18,925 nucleotides of DNA from Candidatus Hydrogenedentota bacterium (GTDB lineage Bacteria; Hydrogenedentota; Hydrogenedentia; Hydrogenedentiales; GCA-2746185): assembly GCA_012965445.1 (NCBI GenBank), contig DTSJ01000025.1, forward strand, positions 1 to 18,925, in the 5' to 3' direction. Numbering within the stretch: position 1 is the first letter of the stretch; each line of letters opens with the position of its first letter. The translations under genes were made by a program, and so were the position numbers. The notes under the pieces are model-generated. The model ran no database searches. It was given only the letters and a program-made list of their open reading frames with translations, and was not told where the DNA came from. Positions 1 to 7,831 of the stretch are shown here, one piece after another.

Positions 1-425
1 GTCGAATCGAACAATTCGTCGGATGCCGATCCGACGCGAAGCCTCGCTCCAAAGGTCCAACCGTTGTCAAAGTCCTGTCGATAGAGTCCGCCCACACCAA
101 TATCATAGAGATCCCCCGGCAGCGCCGCTCCGGTTTCATCGAAGACCGCACTGGTCTTCGTTGACGCCCAGTATGAGTCTGCATTGAAATAGATATCACG
201 GTTCTCGCGATGGCTCAGTGAATACCGCATCGTTGATTCCGCCTCCATCATCTCGAATCGCGCACCGCTGTCATGCTCGTCTTCAGTGGTGATTTTTGTC
301 AGCCCTGTACGAATGACGGTGTCGCTACTGTTGCGCTCGGGAAAAGCAATAAGCTCGAGGTCGCTTTGCGCAAAAGAATTGATAGAAATCGCCAGAAGGA
401 CGAACAGGACACAATTGATTCTCAT
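1..425 (-). CDS. Outer-membrane beta-barrel protein (DUF6268-like), N-terminal part only
   Basis: The gene runs off the left edge of the window, so only the first ~141 residues are visible. The start is the ATG at 425-423, behind a good ribosome site (AAAGAGGGAG, about 3-4 bases from the ATG). Residues 1-19 form a classical signal peptide (MRINCVLFVLLAISINSFA, then Q). The mature part alternates polar and hydrophobic residues, with aromatic/glycine stretches such as LYDIGVGGLYRQDFDNGWTF followed by GARLRVGSASDE, as in outer-membrane barrel strands. The wording resembles DUF6268-type barrels, which have no assigned substrate. That family link is from memory of the pattern and cannot be confirmed here. 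It is transcribed divergently from the diguanylate cyclase gene across a ~140-base gap. Confidence 0.6.
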   Translation of the reverse strand, partial: MRINCVLFVLLAISINSFAQSDLELIAFPERNSSDTVIRTGLTKITTEDEHDSGARFEMMEAESTMRYSLSHRENRDIYFNADSYWASTKTSAVFDETGAALPGDLYDIGVGGLYRQDFDNGWTFGARLRVGSASDELFDS

Positions 426-453
426 AGACTCCCTCTTTGGTTGAATGCCATCA

Positions 454-482
454 AGTATAGCTCAAGAAGGAGCATCGGTAAA
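454..482 (-). promoter_or_regulatory. Putative sigma70 promoter of the barrel gene
   Basis: On the minus strand a TTTACC -35 (482-477), a 17-base spacer and a TATACT -10 (459-454) lie 28 bases upstream of the barrel gene's ATG, which would give a leader of about 20 bases. The -10 matches the consensus in five of six positions and the -35 in four of six. Confidence 0.45.
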
Positions 483-564
483 AACGCGTATTTCCTGTTG
501 ACGATGGAAAGGCACATTAAGTGCGATTGCAGCGGGTATCCATCTGAAGAAAGGAACGTTGTTG

Positions 565-1545
565 ATGTTGGCTGTTACTGCGCGTGCCTGTCTGGCGATA
601 GGACTTTTTACAGGGTATGGAATTGCCTCGCGCATCGCAGAGACTACTGCATCTCGGCAAACGGATTCGAGTTCGGCATCGGCCTCAAGCCAGGCCTCCG
701 CCGCTGATCGTTCAGGTTCAAAACCAGACGCTGAACAGGAATTGCCACAGGACCCGGCGTTAGACGAAATGAAGCTGGTTCTTATCGGCTTGCTCAATAC
801 ACTGGACACAGCGATAGCTCGTCTTCAGGAGGGTACCGACAACTTTGCAGCGCAGTTGGATACGCATAGGAATGAATTGAAAAGGACTCTAACGCTCAAC
901 GACTTGAAGCACCTCGGCGCGGAGCTGGTCCATCAGGTTGAAACAATGTATTCGACCAATGCGCAATACCGTGAACAGCTTGAAGAAGCGAATACTCTCG
1001 TCAGGAAGCAGCAGCATGATCTTGAGACGCTGCAGTTGAAGACTGGCACGGATTTCCTGACGAACGTCGCCAACCGATCAGCTTATAACGAGCACATGAT
1101 AGAAATGATGGATATTACCCGTCGATATGAGAACGTTTTTCCCCTGGTGGTATTGGATATTGATCACTTCAAGAAAGTTAACGACAGTCACGGCCATTCC
1201 GCAGGTGATTCCGTCTTGAGGGATGTTGCAAAAGTATTGTCCGATTGCTCACGGGCCAGTGATTTTCTTGCGCGATACGGCGGTGAAGAATTTGTCTATA
1301 TCCTGCCGGAAACCAAGTCCGAACAGGCAGCTTTAATAGGCGAAAAATTTCGGAAACTTATCGAAGCAGCAACGTTCAAGCATGCGGACTCCGAGATCCC
1401 CGTTACGATCAGCTGTGGCGTCGCTACCGTAATACCGGGTGACGAAACAAGTGAGGAATTGTTTGCGCGGGCAGATGCCGCGTTGTACAAAGCCAAGGAA
1501 CGGGGAAGGAATCGCATCGAAATCAGCGAATCTGAAACTCCGTAA
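565..1545 (+). CDS. Membrane-anchored diguanylate cyclase (GGDEF domain)
   Basis: Makes cyclic di-GMP from two GTP. The 326-residue protein has one hydrophobic segment at about residues 3-24, a Ser/Ala-rich low-complexity linker to ~58, a helical region with coiled-coil character up to ~160, then a GGDEF domain. The domain opens at TDFLTNVANR, carries the metal-binding strand DIDHFKKVND (198-207) and ends in an intact GGEEF active site (239-243). RASD (230-233) sits exactly five residues before it, which is the allosteric inhibitory I-site, so the enzyme is probably active and product-inhibited. No recognised sensor domain is visible between membrane and catalytic domain. I chose the ATG at 565 because AAGGA (551-555) lies nine bases before it. 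In-frame TTG codons at 559 and 562 are closer than usual to that site. Confidence 0.9.
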   Translation: MLAVTARACLAIGLFTGYGIASRIAETTASRQTDSSSASASSQASAADRSGSKPDAEQELPQDPALDEMKLVLIGLLNTLDTAIARLQEGTDNFAAQLDTHRNELKRTLTLNDLKHLGAELVHQVETMYSTNAQYREQLEEANTLVRKQQHDLETLQLKTGTDFLTNVANRSAYNEHMIEMMDITRRYENVFPLVVLDIDHFKKVNDSHGHSAGDSVLRDVAKVLSDCSRASDFLARYGGEEFVYILPETKSEQAALIGEKFRKLIEAATFKHADSEIPVTISCGVATVIPGDETSEELFARADAALYKAKERGRNRIEISESETP

Positions 1546-1615
1546 GTTTTTCTTCCAATGCAGGCCCGCACAATGTACACTGGTGGTATTCGTTTAAAAG
1601 GATACGGAGCCTCTT

Positions 1616-2497
1616 ATGGATACGCTGTCTCTTGATATGATGAAGGGCTTGTTGCCGCCGCGGCCCGACACAGGGCATAAGGGCACTTTCGGGCATGTGT
1701 TCATCATCGGCGGTTCGCAAGGGTATATGGGCGCACCCGTTCTCGCCGGTATGGGGGCAGCTCGTTCTGGAGTGGGTCTCGTTACGGTCGGAATGCCTGA
1801 ATCCCTTAACGACCTCCCGTCGATGGGCCTGTGGGAAGCGATGACCTTTGCGCTTCCAGAAACGAAGCAGCATACCATCTCCATGGCAGCCATTGAGTCT
1901 ACCTCCGAATTTGCCGCGTCGAAAGACGCCACAGTAGTCGGACCTGGCATGTCTCTGCACGGAAAGACGCGACAATATATCCTCCAGTTCATCGAACAAT
2001 GTCGCGCGCCCCTGCTCATCGACGCAGACGGGCTCAATGCCCTGTCAGCGGGTACTGACTGTATTCTCAAACGCACCCACGATACTGTGCTTACTCCCCA
2101 CCCGGGAGAAATGGCCCGCATTCTACACACCTCGACAGAAGATGTCATCGAGCGGCGTGAGGAATGCGCGAAGAATATTGCAAAGGAGCTGGCGGTCACG
2201 GTCGTACTCAAAGGGTATCAGACAATTGTCGCTGCGCCGGACGGTTCGTGCGTGGAAAACTCCACTGGCAACAACGGCATGGGTACAGCCGGATCGGGCG
2301 ACGTTCTGTCCGGATTGATCGGCGGCTTAATGGCGCAAGGACTTTCCGGTCACGATGCCGCGCAGCTTGGCGTATTTGTGCATGGCCTGGCCGGAGATAT
2401 TGCCGCAGACTACTACTCGCAGCGCGGCATGATCGCCCGCGATATTGTTCAGTGCCTTCCCGAAGCCTGGCATGAACTGGAATCGGAACAGGACTGA
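1616..2497 (+). CDS. nnrD: ADP/ATP-dependent NAD(P)H-hydrate dehydratase
   Basis: Repairs damaged nicotinamide cofactors by dehydrating the S epimer of NAD(P)H hydrate, using ADP or ATP; cytosolic. The 293-residue protein covers the whole ribokinase-like YjeF C-terminal domain: KGTFGHVFIIGGSQGYMGAP (22-41), the LIDADGLNAL strand (134-143), LTPHPGEMAR (159-168) and the nucleotide/catalytic loop GNNGMGTAGSGDVLSG (218-233), where D229 is the expected catalytic aspartate. The epimerase domain that many bacteria fuse to the N-terminus is absent, so epimerisation must be done by another protein or spontaneously. The start has a GGAG about 8 bases upstream. A weak TTCCAA-17-TACACT promoter lies near 1551-1579. 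thiL follows after 7 bases, probably co-transcribed. Confidence 0.93.
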   Translation: MDTLSLDMMKGLLPPRPDTGHKGTFGHVFIIGGSQGYMGAPVLAGMGAARSGVGLVTVGMPESLNDLPSMGLWEAMTFALPETKQHTISMAAIESTSEFAASKDATVVGPGMSLHGKTRQYILQFIEQCRAPLLIDADGLNALSAGTDCILKRTHDTVLTPHPGEMARILHTSTEDVIERREECAKNIAKELAVTVVLKGYQTIVAAPDGSCVENSTGNNGMGTAGSGDVLSGLIGGLMAQGLSGHDAAQLGVFVHGLAGDIAADYYSQRGMIARDIVQCLPEAWHELESEQD

Positions 2498-2504
2498 TTT
2501 CCGA

Positions 2505-3488
2505 ATGGGTTCAATTTCCGAGACTGGCGAATTCGCATTCATTAATCGCATTCAGGCCCTCTTTCCCACATCAGCCGACGTACTCCACGGCCCCGGCGAC
2601 GACTGTGCAGTCGTTCGGGTCGGTGACCGTATTCAACTCGTCTCCACCGATGCTTCCGTCGAAGGCGTTCACTTCCGCCGCAATTGGACCACCCACTACG
2701 ATATCGGCTGGAAAGCCGTAGCCGCCGCACTCAGCGATATCGCCGCCATGGGCGGACAACCCCAGTTCGTCCTGACATCCATCGCAATACCCACATCCGA
2801 ATCAATTGACGACCTCGAGTCCCTCTACAAAGGAGTCGCCGATGCCGCATCCGCCTGTGAAGCAGTCGTTATCGGCGGAGACACCACACAATCCCCATCG
2901 GGCCTGATGATCGACGTAACCGTAATCGGCGAAGCCCTCAACAACGGTTTCATCCTGCGCAAAGGTGCCCAATCAGGCGACATGCTCGTCATCATTGGTA
3001 CTCCCGGGCGTTCACGCGCGGGATTGCTGGCGCTCCAAAACAACATCGACTCTCCTGAAGTCATCCGCGCACACAACCATCCCACCCCGCGTATCACCGA
3101 AGGCCTCTGGCTAAGCGAACATCCCCATGTACGCGCGATGATCGACGTGAGCGACGGTATTGCTCAAGATGCCGGGCATATCGCAAAGGCGTCCGGGATT
3201 GGCGTCGGGATGACATCCGCAAGTGTCGCGATAGATCCGGAACTTTTGACTTTGTGTATGGAATTGGATGAGTCAATTCCAGATCTCGTGTTTACCGGCG
3301 GCGAAGACTACGAACTCGCGTTTGCGGTCGATCCCGATCATAGTCTGGAACTCATCGAAAATTTCCGTCGCACGTTCAATCTACCCTCCTATGCCATCGG
3401 AGCATTCAGCGATAAAATCGACGGCGTTACCATCGACGGCAATCCGGTTGAACACCGCGGATACGATCATTTTCGCCCGTCAACCTGA
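2505..3488 (+). CDS. thiL: Thiamine-monophosphate kinase
   Basis: Phosphorylates thiamine monophosphate with ATP to give thiamine diphosphate, the last step of cofactor synthesis; cytosolic dimer of the PurM/SelD-like ATPase fold. The 327 residues contain the family signatures in order: GPGDDCAVV (29-37), STDASVEGVHF (47-57) for metal and phosphate binding, the ALSDIAAMGGQP helix (75-86), GGDTTQSP (124-131), IDVSDGIAQD (213-222) and TGGEDYEL (264-271). Length is normal for ThiL. The frame is open upstream to 2445, but the ATG at 2505 is preferred because it puts the conserved ETGEFAFI segment at the N-terminus and starts after the nnrD stop. The last 9 bases overlap the convergent symporter gene. 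No TPP riboswitch is visible nearby. Confidence 0.93.
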   Translation: MGSISETGEFAFINRIQALFPTSADVLHGPGDDCAVVRVGDRIQLVSTDASVEGVHFRRNWTTHYDIGWKAVAAALSDIAAMGGQPQFVLTSIAIPTSESIDDLESLYKGVADAASACEAVVIGGDTTQSPSGLMIDVTVIGEALNNGFILRKGAQSGDMLVIIGTPGRSRAGLLALQNNIDSPEVIRAHNHPTPRITEGLWLSEHPHVRAMIDVSDGIAQDAGHIAKASGIGVGMTSASVAIDPELLTLCMELDESIPDLVFTGGEDYELAFAVDPDHSLELIENFRRTFNLPSYAIGAFSDKIDGVTIDGNPVEHRGYDHFRPST

Positions 3489-5045
3489 TTCAATCCTGCT
3501 TTCAACCGCCACACTCACGCAATATCCCACGATAAACGCCGTCAAGAATCCGATCATGCCGTAGAGGTAGGAGTGAATGTCACTTAGAAACCCTTCTTCA
3601 CTTCTGCGAATGGTAAACATGATCATGCCACTGGTGATACCGCCAACGATGGCGCCAATACCGTTCGCGCGTTTGGTACATATCCCGAGAACGAAAATGC
3701 CGGACAGTCCGCTTCCGACAAGTCCTAGAAAGGTCAGGAATACGTTGAAGATTGTATCTGCTTGGTCCTCTTGGGGGAGGTTGGCAACATAGAGTGCGGA
3801 AAACGTGCCGAAGATCCCGAAAAATAGGGTTGCAGCGCGAGCGATCCAAAGGCTTCTTGATTCGGAGGAGTCGGGAAAAAGTCGTTTGAAGTAGTCGTTG
3901 ACGATCACGGAGGACAAACTGTTCATGCTCGAATCAAGCGAGGACATGGAGGCGGCGAAGAGTCCGGCAATGAGGAGCCCTTTGAGTCCGGTTGGAAATT
4001 GTTGTATGACGAAATACGGTAGGATGGCGTTGTTCTCCAAATTCGGATCAAGTTCTCCGGGGTGGGTGGTGTAATAAGCCCAGAGAGCTGTGCCGATTCC
4101 CAGAAACAAAAACTGGATTGGTATCGTCAACGCAGCGTTGGTGTACAGCGCTTTTCGGGCCTCGCTGACATCGGCCGTAGATAAGTATCGCTGCACCACA
4201 GTCTGGTCGGCCATGGCGGGGTAGGCGCTGGTGAAGATGCCCCCAATGACCGCGACCCAGACACCAGCGGTGAAGATGTCCAATGTCCAGTTGAAGGTGT
4301 GGAGTTTGTCATTATCTTGCGCGAGGCTGAGCATCTGACTAAAGCCACCGTCGATGTTCGTGATGATGATTATGAGGGCGAGGATCGCGCCGAGGACGAG
4401 GATGATGGACTGGATGACGTCGGTCCAGATGACGGCTTCAATTCCACCGAGGACGGTGTAAATCGTGGCGAGGATTCCCATGGCGATGATGCATGCGGTG
4501 AGGTTGATGCCCGTGGCGGCATTAAGGGCGATCGCAGGAAGGTAGAGGACGATGCCGATGCGTCCCAGTTGGAAGATTGCGAAGATGAGAGAGCCATAGA
4601 TTCGCGTGGCGAGGTTGAAGCGGTGTTCGAGGTATTCGTAGGCGGTCGTGTGGGAATTTTCGCGAAGTCGGGGGAGGTAGACTATCGCGACGAAAGGGGC
4701 AAGGAATACGATTCCAATGTTGAAGAGTAATACGACCCAATCTCCGGCGAAGGCGTGGGCCGGAATCGCAATATACGTTATCGCGCTCACCGACGTCCCG
4801 AAAATACTAATCCCCACTGCCCACCACGGAATCTTCCGGTTCCCCAGGAAAAACGCCTCCGTGGTCTTCTCCCGTCTCGAAAAATAGATCCCCATCGCGA
4901 TCAGCACAGCGAAATAGACGACGATCACAGCATAATCGACTACACCCAGCCGCGACACCCCAACAGTCGATTTCTGCGCGACGGCATTCGTCGAACATGC
5001 CAGAAATACAGCGCATATCGGCACTGTAAGCGGTTTTCGCAACAT
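3480..5045 (-). CDS. Sodium/solute symporter (SSS family)
   Basis: Inner-membrane Na+-coupled uptake of an unidentified solute (family substrates include sugars, sialic acids, amino acids and myo-inositol). The 521-residue protein has about 13-14 hydrophobic helices. Family features are FFLGNRKIPWWAVGISIFGT (65-84) at TM1-TM2, the VIWTDVIQ segment (about 205-212), the VVQRYLS loop (284-290) and AGLFAASMSSLDSSMNS (360-376), which contains the Ser pair expected at the conserved Na2 sodium site. Before the first core helix there is an extra signal-peptide-like N-terminus ending AVAQ (about residue 24). I chose the ATG at 5045; a TTG immediately upstream is also in frame. A GTGGGGG run serves as ribosome site. 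It converges on thiL with a 9-base overlap and diverges from the MFS gene. Substrate unknown. Confidence 0.9.
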   Translation of the reverse strand: MLRKPLTVPICAVFLACSTNAVAQKSTVGVSRLGVVDYAVIVVYFAVLIAMGIYFSRREKTTEAFFLGNRKIPWWAVGISIFGTSVSAITYIAIPAHAFAGDWVVLLFNIGIVFLAPFVAIVYLPRLRENSHTTAYEYLEHRFNLATRIYGSLIFAIFQLGRIGIVLYLPAIALNAATGINLTACIIAMGILATIYTVLGGIEAVIWTDVIQSIILVLGAILALIIIITNIDGGFSQMLSLAQDNDKLHTFNWTLDIFTAGVWVAVIGGIFTSAYPAMADQTVVQRYLSTADVSEARKALYTNAALTIPIQFLFLGIGTALWAYYTTHPGELDPNLENNAILPYFVIQQFPTGLKGLLIAGLFAASMSSLDSSMNSLSSVIVNDYFKRLFPDSSESRSLWIARAATLFFGIFGTFSALYVANLPQEDQADTIFNVFLTFLGLVGSGLSGIFVLGICTKRANGIGAIVGGITSGMIMFTIRRSEEGFLSDIHSYLYGMIGFLTAFIVGYCVSVAVESRIESG

Positions 5046-5304
5046 CAATCCCCCACTTCATCGATTTTCCGCTCCACCGTATCTAAATCCTGCGCCCGAA
5101 AGCAATACGCACAGAATCAGCACTGCTCTCCGTTCTTCAACAGAAGCGAGGTATCGAGCTACAGATTTTTATGGGGTCCTTGTCGCGCCCCCTCGTCGCG
5201 GTCCTTTGCCGGGACTTGAACGGTGCATCCGTTTCTTATAGCATGGTTCGATTCTGTACTGATTCGCATTTTCTTGGACGTTCACAATATAAGGGGTAAT
5301 TCTC

Positions 5305-6636
5305 ATGGGTTTTGTCAAGTCGCGGCTGGGTATGATGATGTTTCTGCAGTATGCGGTCTGGGGGGTCTGGCTAACGATTCTTCCAGGATATCTGCAAGGC
5401 ACTGTGGAGGACGGCGGGCTGGGATTCAGCGCGCGCGACGTCGGGATTATCCTCGGGATTGCCGCTTCGGTCGGGGCGCTCACGGCTCCTTTCATTTCGG
5501 GCCAGATCGCGGATCGATACTTTTCCGCTGAGAAGTTTTTGGCCTTCTTGTTGTTCACGGGGGGGATCGTAATCTACATCATGTCATCGCAGACCACCTT
5601 TGCGATGTGGTTGGGTCTGTCGATTCTGTACAGCGTACTTTATATGCCTACGCTCACGTTGACGAATTCGCTCGCGTTTTCCCATCTCGATGATCCCGAC
5701 CGGGAATTCTCCCGTGTCCGCGTCTGGGGTACTTTCGGGTGGATCGCTGCGGGATGGCTTTTTTCCTGGGTATTCTTGATGACGGACCTCGAGTTTACAA
5801 AGCTGCCGCCATTCCTGACCGGGCCTGATCATCCCGAAGGCAAGGCGCAGATCGCAATCGCGCTCAAGGTGTCCGGGATACTATCGATCATTTATTCAGG
5901 CTTCTGCTTCTTCCTTCCGCATACCCCCGCGAAGAAGGAGGTCGAGTCCATTGCCTGGCAGGAATCGCTCGCGTTTATGAAGAAGCCTTCTGTCATGTGG
6001 TTGTTCGTGGCTGCAATTCTCATTTCGACCATTCACAATGTCTATTTCATGCAGGCCTTCACGTTCTTGACGGACGGCGTCGGGATGAAGGTGAGTTCGG
6101 CAGGGCCTGCGATGACTATCGGTCAAGTCGCAGAGGTTTTTGTCATGGCGATTTTGGGGATGGTTATTTTGAAGCTCGGTATTCGCGGCACCCTCGTTCT
6201 TGGCGGGTGTTCGTATATCCTTCGTTTCGCGATCTGGGCTGTGATAGGGATGAGTGACACGGTTGGGGATGCCGGTGTCGTCATTGCCGTGCTGAGTCAG
6301 TCCCTGCACGGTATTTCCTTTGCCTGCTTCTATGTGTGCGCGTTCATCTATATCGACCGCGTCGCTCCAGAGGATATCCGGCATTCAGCACAGGCGATGT
6401 TCGGGATCTCGCTCGTCGGAATCGGACCGATGCTATCCGGTCCAGTCCTCGGCATATTGTCAAACCAGTTCGGCGACGGCGAAATCATCACCAATTTCAC
6501 AGGCATGTGGGCAACGCTGTCATGCATCGCTCTAGTAGCCACAGGTATCGTGCTAGTCCTGTTCCGCGACGAAAGCAACGGCGCCCCAGGCCAAAACATC
6601 GAAGCCGAAGCCCACGCGGAATCCGAGACACCATAG
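5305..6636 (+). CDS. MFS transporter, nucleoside:H+ symporter-like (NupG/XapB type)
   Basis: Twelve-helix permease of the major facilitator superfamily, inner membrane. The 443-residue sequence has the compact N-terminus and opening QYAVWGVWLTILPGYL (15-30) of nucleoside:H+ symporters, the loop 2-3 motif SGQIADRYFSAEK (65-77) and RVRVWGTFGWIAAGW (137-151), which is a hallmark of that family. Charged residues flank helices in the usual pattern, and a central cytoplasmic loop near 180-220 separates the halves. The C-terminus is hydrophilic and acidic (EAEAHAESETP). The start follows AAGGGG with a 7-9 base spacer. It lies divergent from the sodium symporter across 259 bases in which I see no gene and no strong promoter pair. 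Nucleoside or nucleoside-like substrate is a family-level inference. Confidence 0.85.
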   Translation: MGFVKSRLGMMMFLQYAVWGVWLTILPGYLQGTVEDGGLGFSARDVGIILGIAASVGALTAPFISGQIADRYFSAEKFLAFLLFTGGIVIYIMSSQTTFAMWLGLSILYSVLYMPTLTLTNSLAFSHLDDPDREFSRVRVWGTFGWIAAGWLFSWVFLMTDLEFTKLPPFLTGPDHPEGKAQIAIALKVSGILSIIYSGFCFFLPHTPAKKEVESIAWQESLAFMKKPSVMWLFVAAILISTIHNVYFMQAFTFLTDGVGMKVSSAGPAMTIGQVAEVFVMAILGMVILKLGIRGTLVLGGCSYILRFAIWAVIGMSDTVGDAGVVIAVLSQSLHGISFACFYVCAFIYIDRVAPEDIRHSAQAMFGISLVGIGPMLSGPVLGILSNQFGDGEIITNFTGMWATLSCIALVATGIVLVLFRDESNGAPGQNIEAEAHAESETP

Positions 6637-6742
6637 AGATCTGGCGGTCGGCATGGATTGGCGCTTGGTTTGCCTTAATTAGTGACGGCATCCGCTGGTG
6701 AGGTGTTTTGGTAGGGCGATGCTTCTGGTTCGGGCTGTTACT

Positions 6743-6769
6743 TTTTTTACCACGGAGACACAGAGAGCA
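6743..6769. repeat. Single copy of a CCACGGAGACACAGAG-type intergenic motif
   Basis: The stretch reads T-run, then ACCACGGAGACACAGAGAGCA. Motifs of the form CCACGGAGACAC(A/G)GAG recur in intergenic DNA of many environmental bacterial genomes and often yield spurious ORFs containing LCVSVV on one strand and TTETQR on the other; both peptides can be read here. That recurrence is remembered knowledge. Only one copy is in this window, so repeat status cannot be shown here. It sits between the MFS gene and the AT-rich truncated gene, near a recombination scar. Confidence 0.35.
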
Positions 6770-6794
6770 AAGGGTGTTTGAAAGGTTTCTACGG

Positions 6795-7280
6795 ATGGGC
6801 GAATTGCTAATGGATTTTTTCGTTGAGGTTTTACCAACGATTGATCAATTGACTGCACTTGGGGGTGTGATCGCATGGCCATGTGTTGTTTTAGTCTTAG
6901 CTGTTATCTTTCGTAAGCCCGTTACGGCTCTGTTTCCGTCAGTTGAGAACATCAAGTACAAGGATTTTGAAATAGTATTTAGGAAGCGGTTAGGCGAATT
7001 AAAAGAAGTAGTTGAGGATAGTGGAAACGAATTATCGACGATTGAAGATGATGAAACTGAAATCCACGAGTTAGCTAAATCGTCTCCATCAACGTTAATA
7101 TTGAACTCATGGAACAATATCGAATTAGCCGCAAGAAAAAAAGTCAAAGCGATCCTACCTCCAGAAACAACTCCTGTGGACCCACTTGATCGTCCGCTTG
7201 ACTACCTCGAATCTAGCGGTTCGCTGACTCCACGACATCGGCAAAATCGCGCTTGTAGATATCATCTACAGCGCGAGTGA
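6795..7280 (+). CDS. Truncated small membrane protein with cytoplasmic helical domain (foreign-looking)
   Basis: Function unknown. From the ATG at 6795 (AAAGG nine bases upstream; ATG at 6810 is an alternative) the protein is 161 residues: one membrane helix at about 20-38, then KYKDFEIVFRKRLGELKEVVE, an acidic helical stretch and SPSTLILNSWNNIELAARKK. This layout matches a family of short membrane proteins that normally continue to a helical C-terminus ending in an (L)RN..H-like motif. Here the similarity stops at about LDYLESSGSLTP (near 7228), and the last 15 residues (RHRQNRACRYHLQRE) are just an out-of-frame reading of the downstream HDOD fragment. Base composition is unlike the neighbours: by hand count 96 of 240 bases in 6841-7080 are G or C (40%), against 40 of 60 in 7381-7440. 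It was probably acquired horizontally and then truncated. Confidence 0.6.
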   Translation: MGELLMDFFVEVLPTIDQLTALGGVIAWPCVVLVLAVIFRKPVTALFPSVENIKYKDFEIVFRKRLGELKEVVEDSGNELSTIEDDETEIHELAKSSPSTLILNSWNNIELAARKKVKAILPPETTPVDPLDRPLDYLESSGSLTPRHRQNRACRYHLQRE

Positions 7281-7650
7281 TGGCCCCCTATCAGATCTGA
7301 AAGACAAACCCGAACTCATCCACGAAATCGTATCAAACTACCATGCACTTGTCGGCCTGCACATCGTGCAGGACTGGCCCCCCGCCGACTTCGCAATCGC
7401 GGCATATTGCCACCACGACCCGGACAACGCGCCGCACGATGAACGGAAAACCATCTCGCATACGGTGGCCCTGGCGAATTCGATGGCGCACGTCTCAGAC
7501 TGGGGTTCCGAATACACTCAGGATGTAGCGCTCGTTACCCGCCCGTCGGCTGTATACTTTTCATTCACGGACATCAAACTCGCCACCATGCGCGTGGATC
7601 TGGATGAAAAGATGGAATCGCTGTTAGGCGCACTGGGATCGTCCCAATAG
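7228..7650 (+). pseudogene. HDOD-domain protein, C-terminal remnant
   Basis: In the frame open from 7228 the translation begins LHDIGKIALVDIIYSASDGP and continues through HEIVSNYHALVGLHIVQDW and PPADFAIAAYCHHDP to a TAG at 7648-7650. This is the pattern of HDOD (HD-related output) domains: the HDIGK box, the E/H..Y..HA.VG helix, the conserved W.P and the HH pair. HDOD domains act as signalling or regulatory output modules. The N-terminal part of the domain is missing, and a TGA (7225-7227) lies immediately before LHDIGK in the same frame. The only later starts are weak (for example GTG at 7366). The frame differs from that of the AT-rich gene that runs into it. I therefore call it a 5'-truncated pseudogene left by a deletion or insertion. 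Confidence 0.65.
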
Positions 7651-7831
7651 CTATCTCGCGAAACCGCTGAACGTGACAACACTGTTGAAAACGAACTTGA
7701 TCCGTCCAAACCCTTCAAACTAAACTGAAGTGAATCGACCGCAATTATTCTACAAACACGCACAGGATACTCTGTAGCATCTTATCAATCTTGTGCGTTG
7801 AGAGCTTGTGACCTTCACCGGAGATTGTCAA

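Noticed and set aside
273..707. Plus-strand ORF of 144 codons at the left end
   Set aside because: It overlaps both the signal-peptide-bearing barrel gene on the minus strand and the start of the diguanylate cyclase, and has no recognisable sequence.
4299..4730. Plus-strand ORF encoding a highly acidic Asp/Glu/Gly-rich product
   Set aside because: It lies wholly opposite the sodium symporter; the acidity is the complement of membrane-helix codons.
5170..5240. tRNA-like piece (CGGGACTTGAAC) in the gap before the MFS gene, minus strand
   Set aside because: The T-loop-like TTCAAGT is present, but the flanking bases cannot form a T-stem, and no acceptor, anticodon or D arm could be found.
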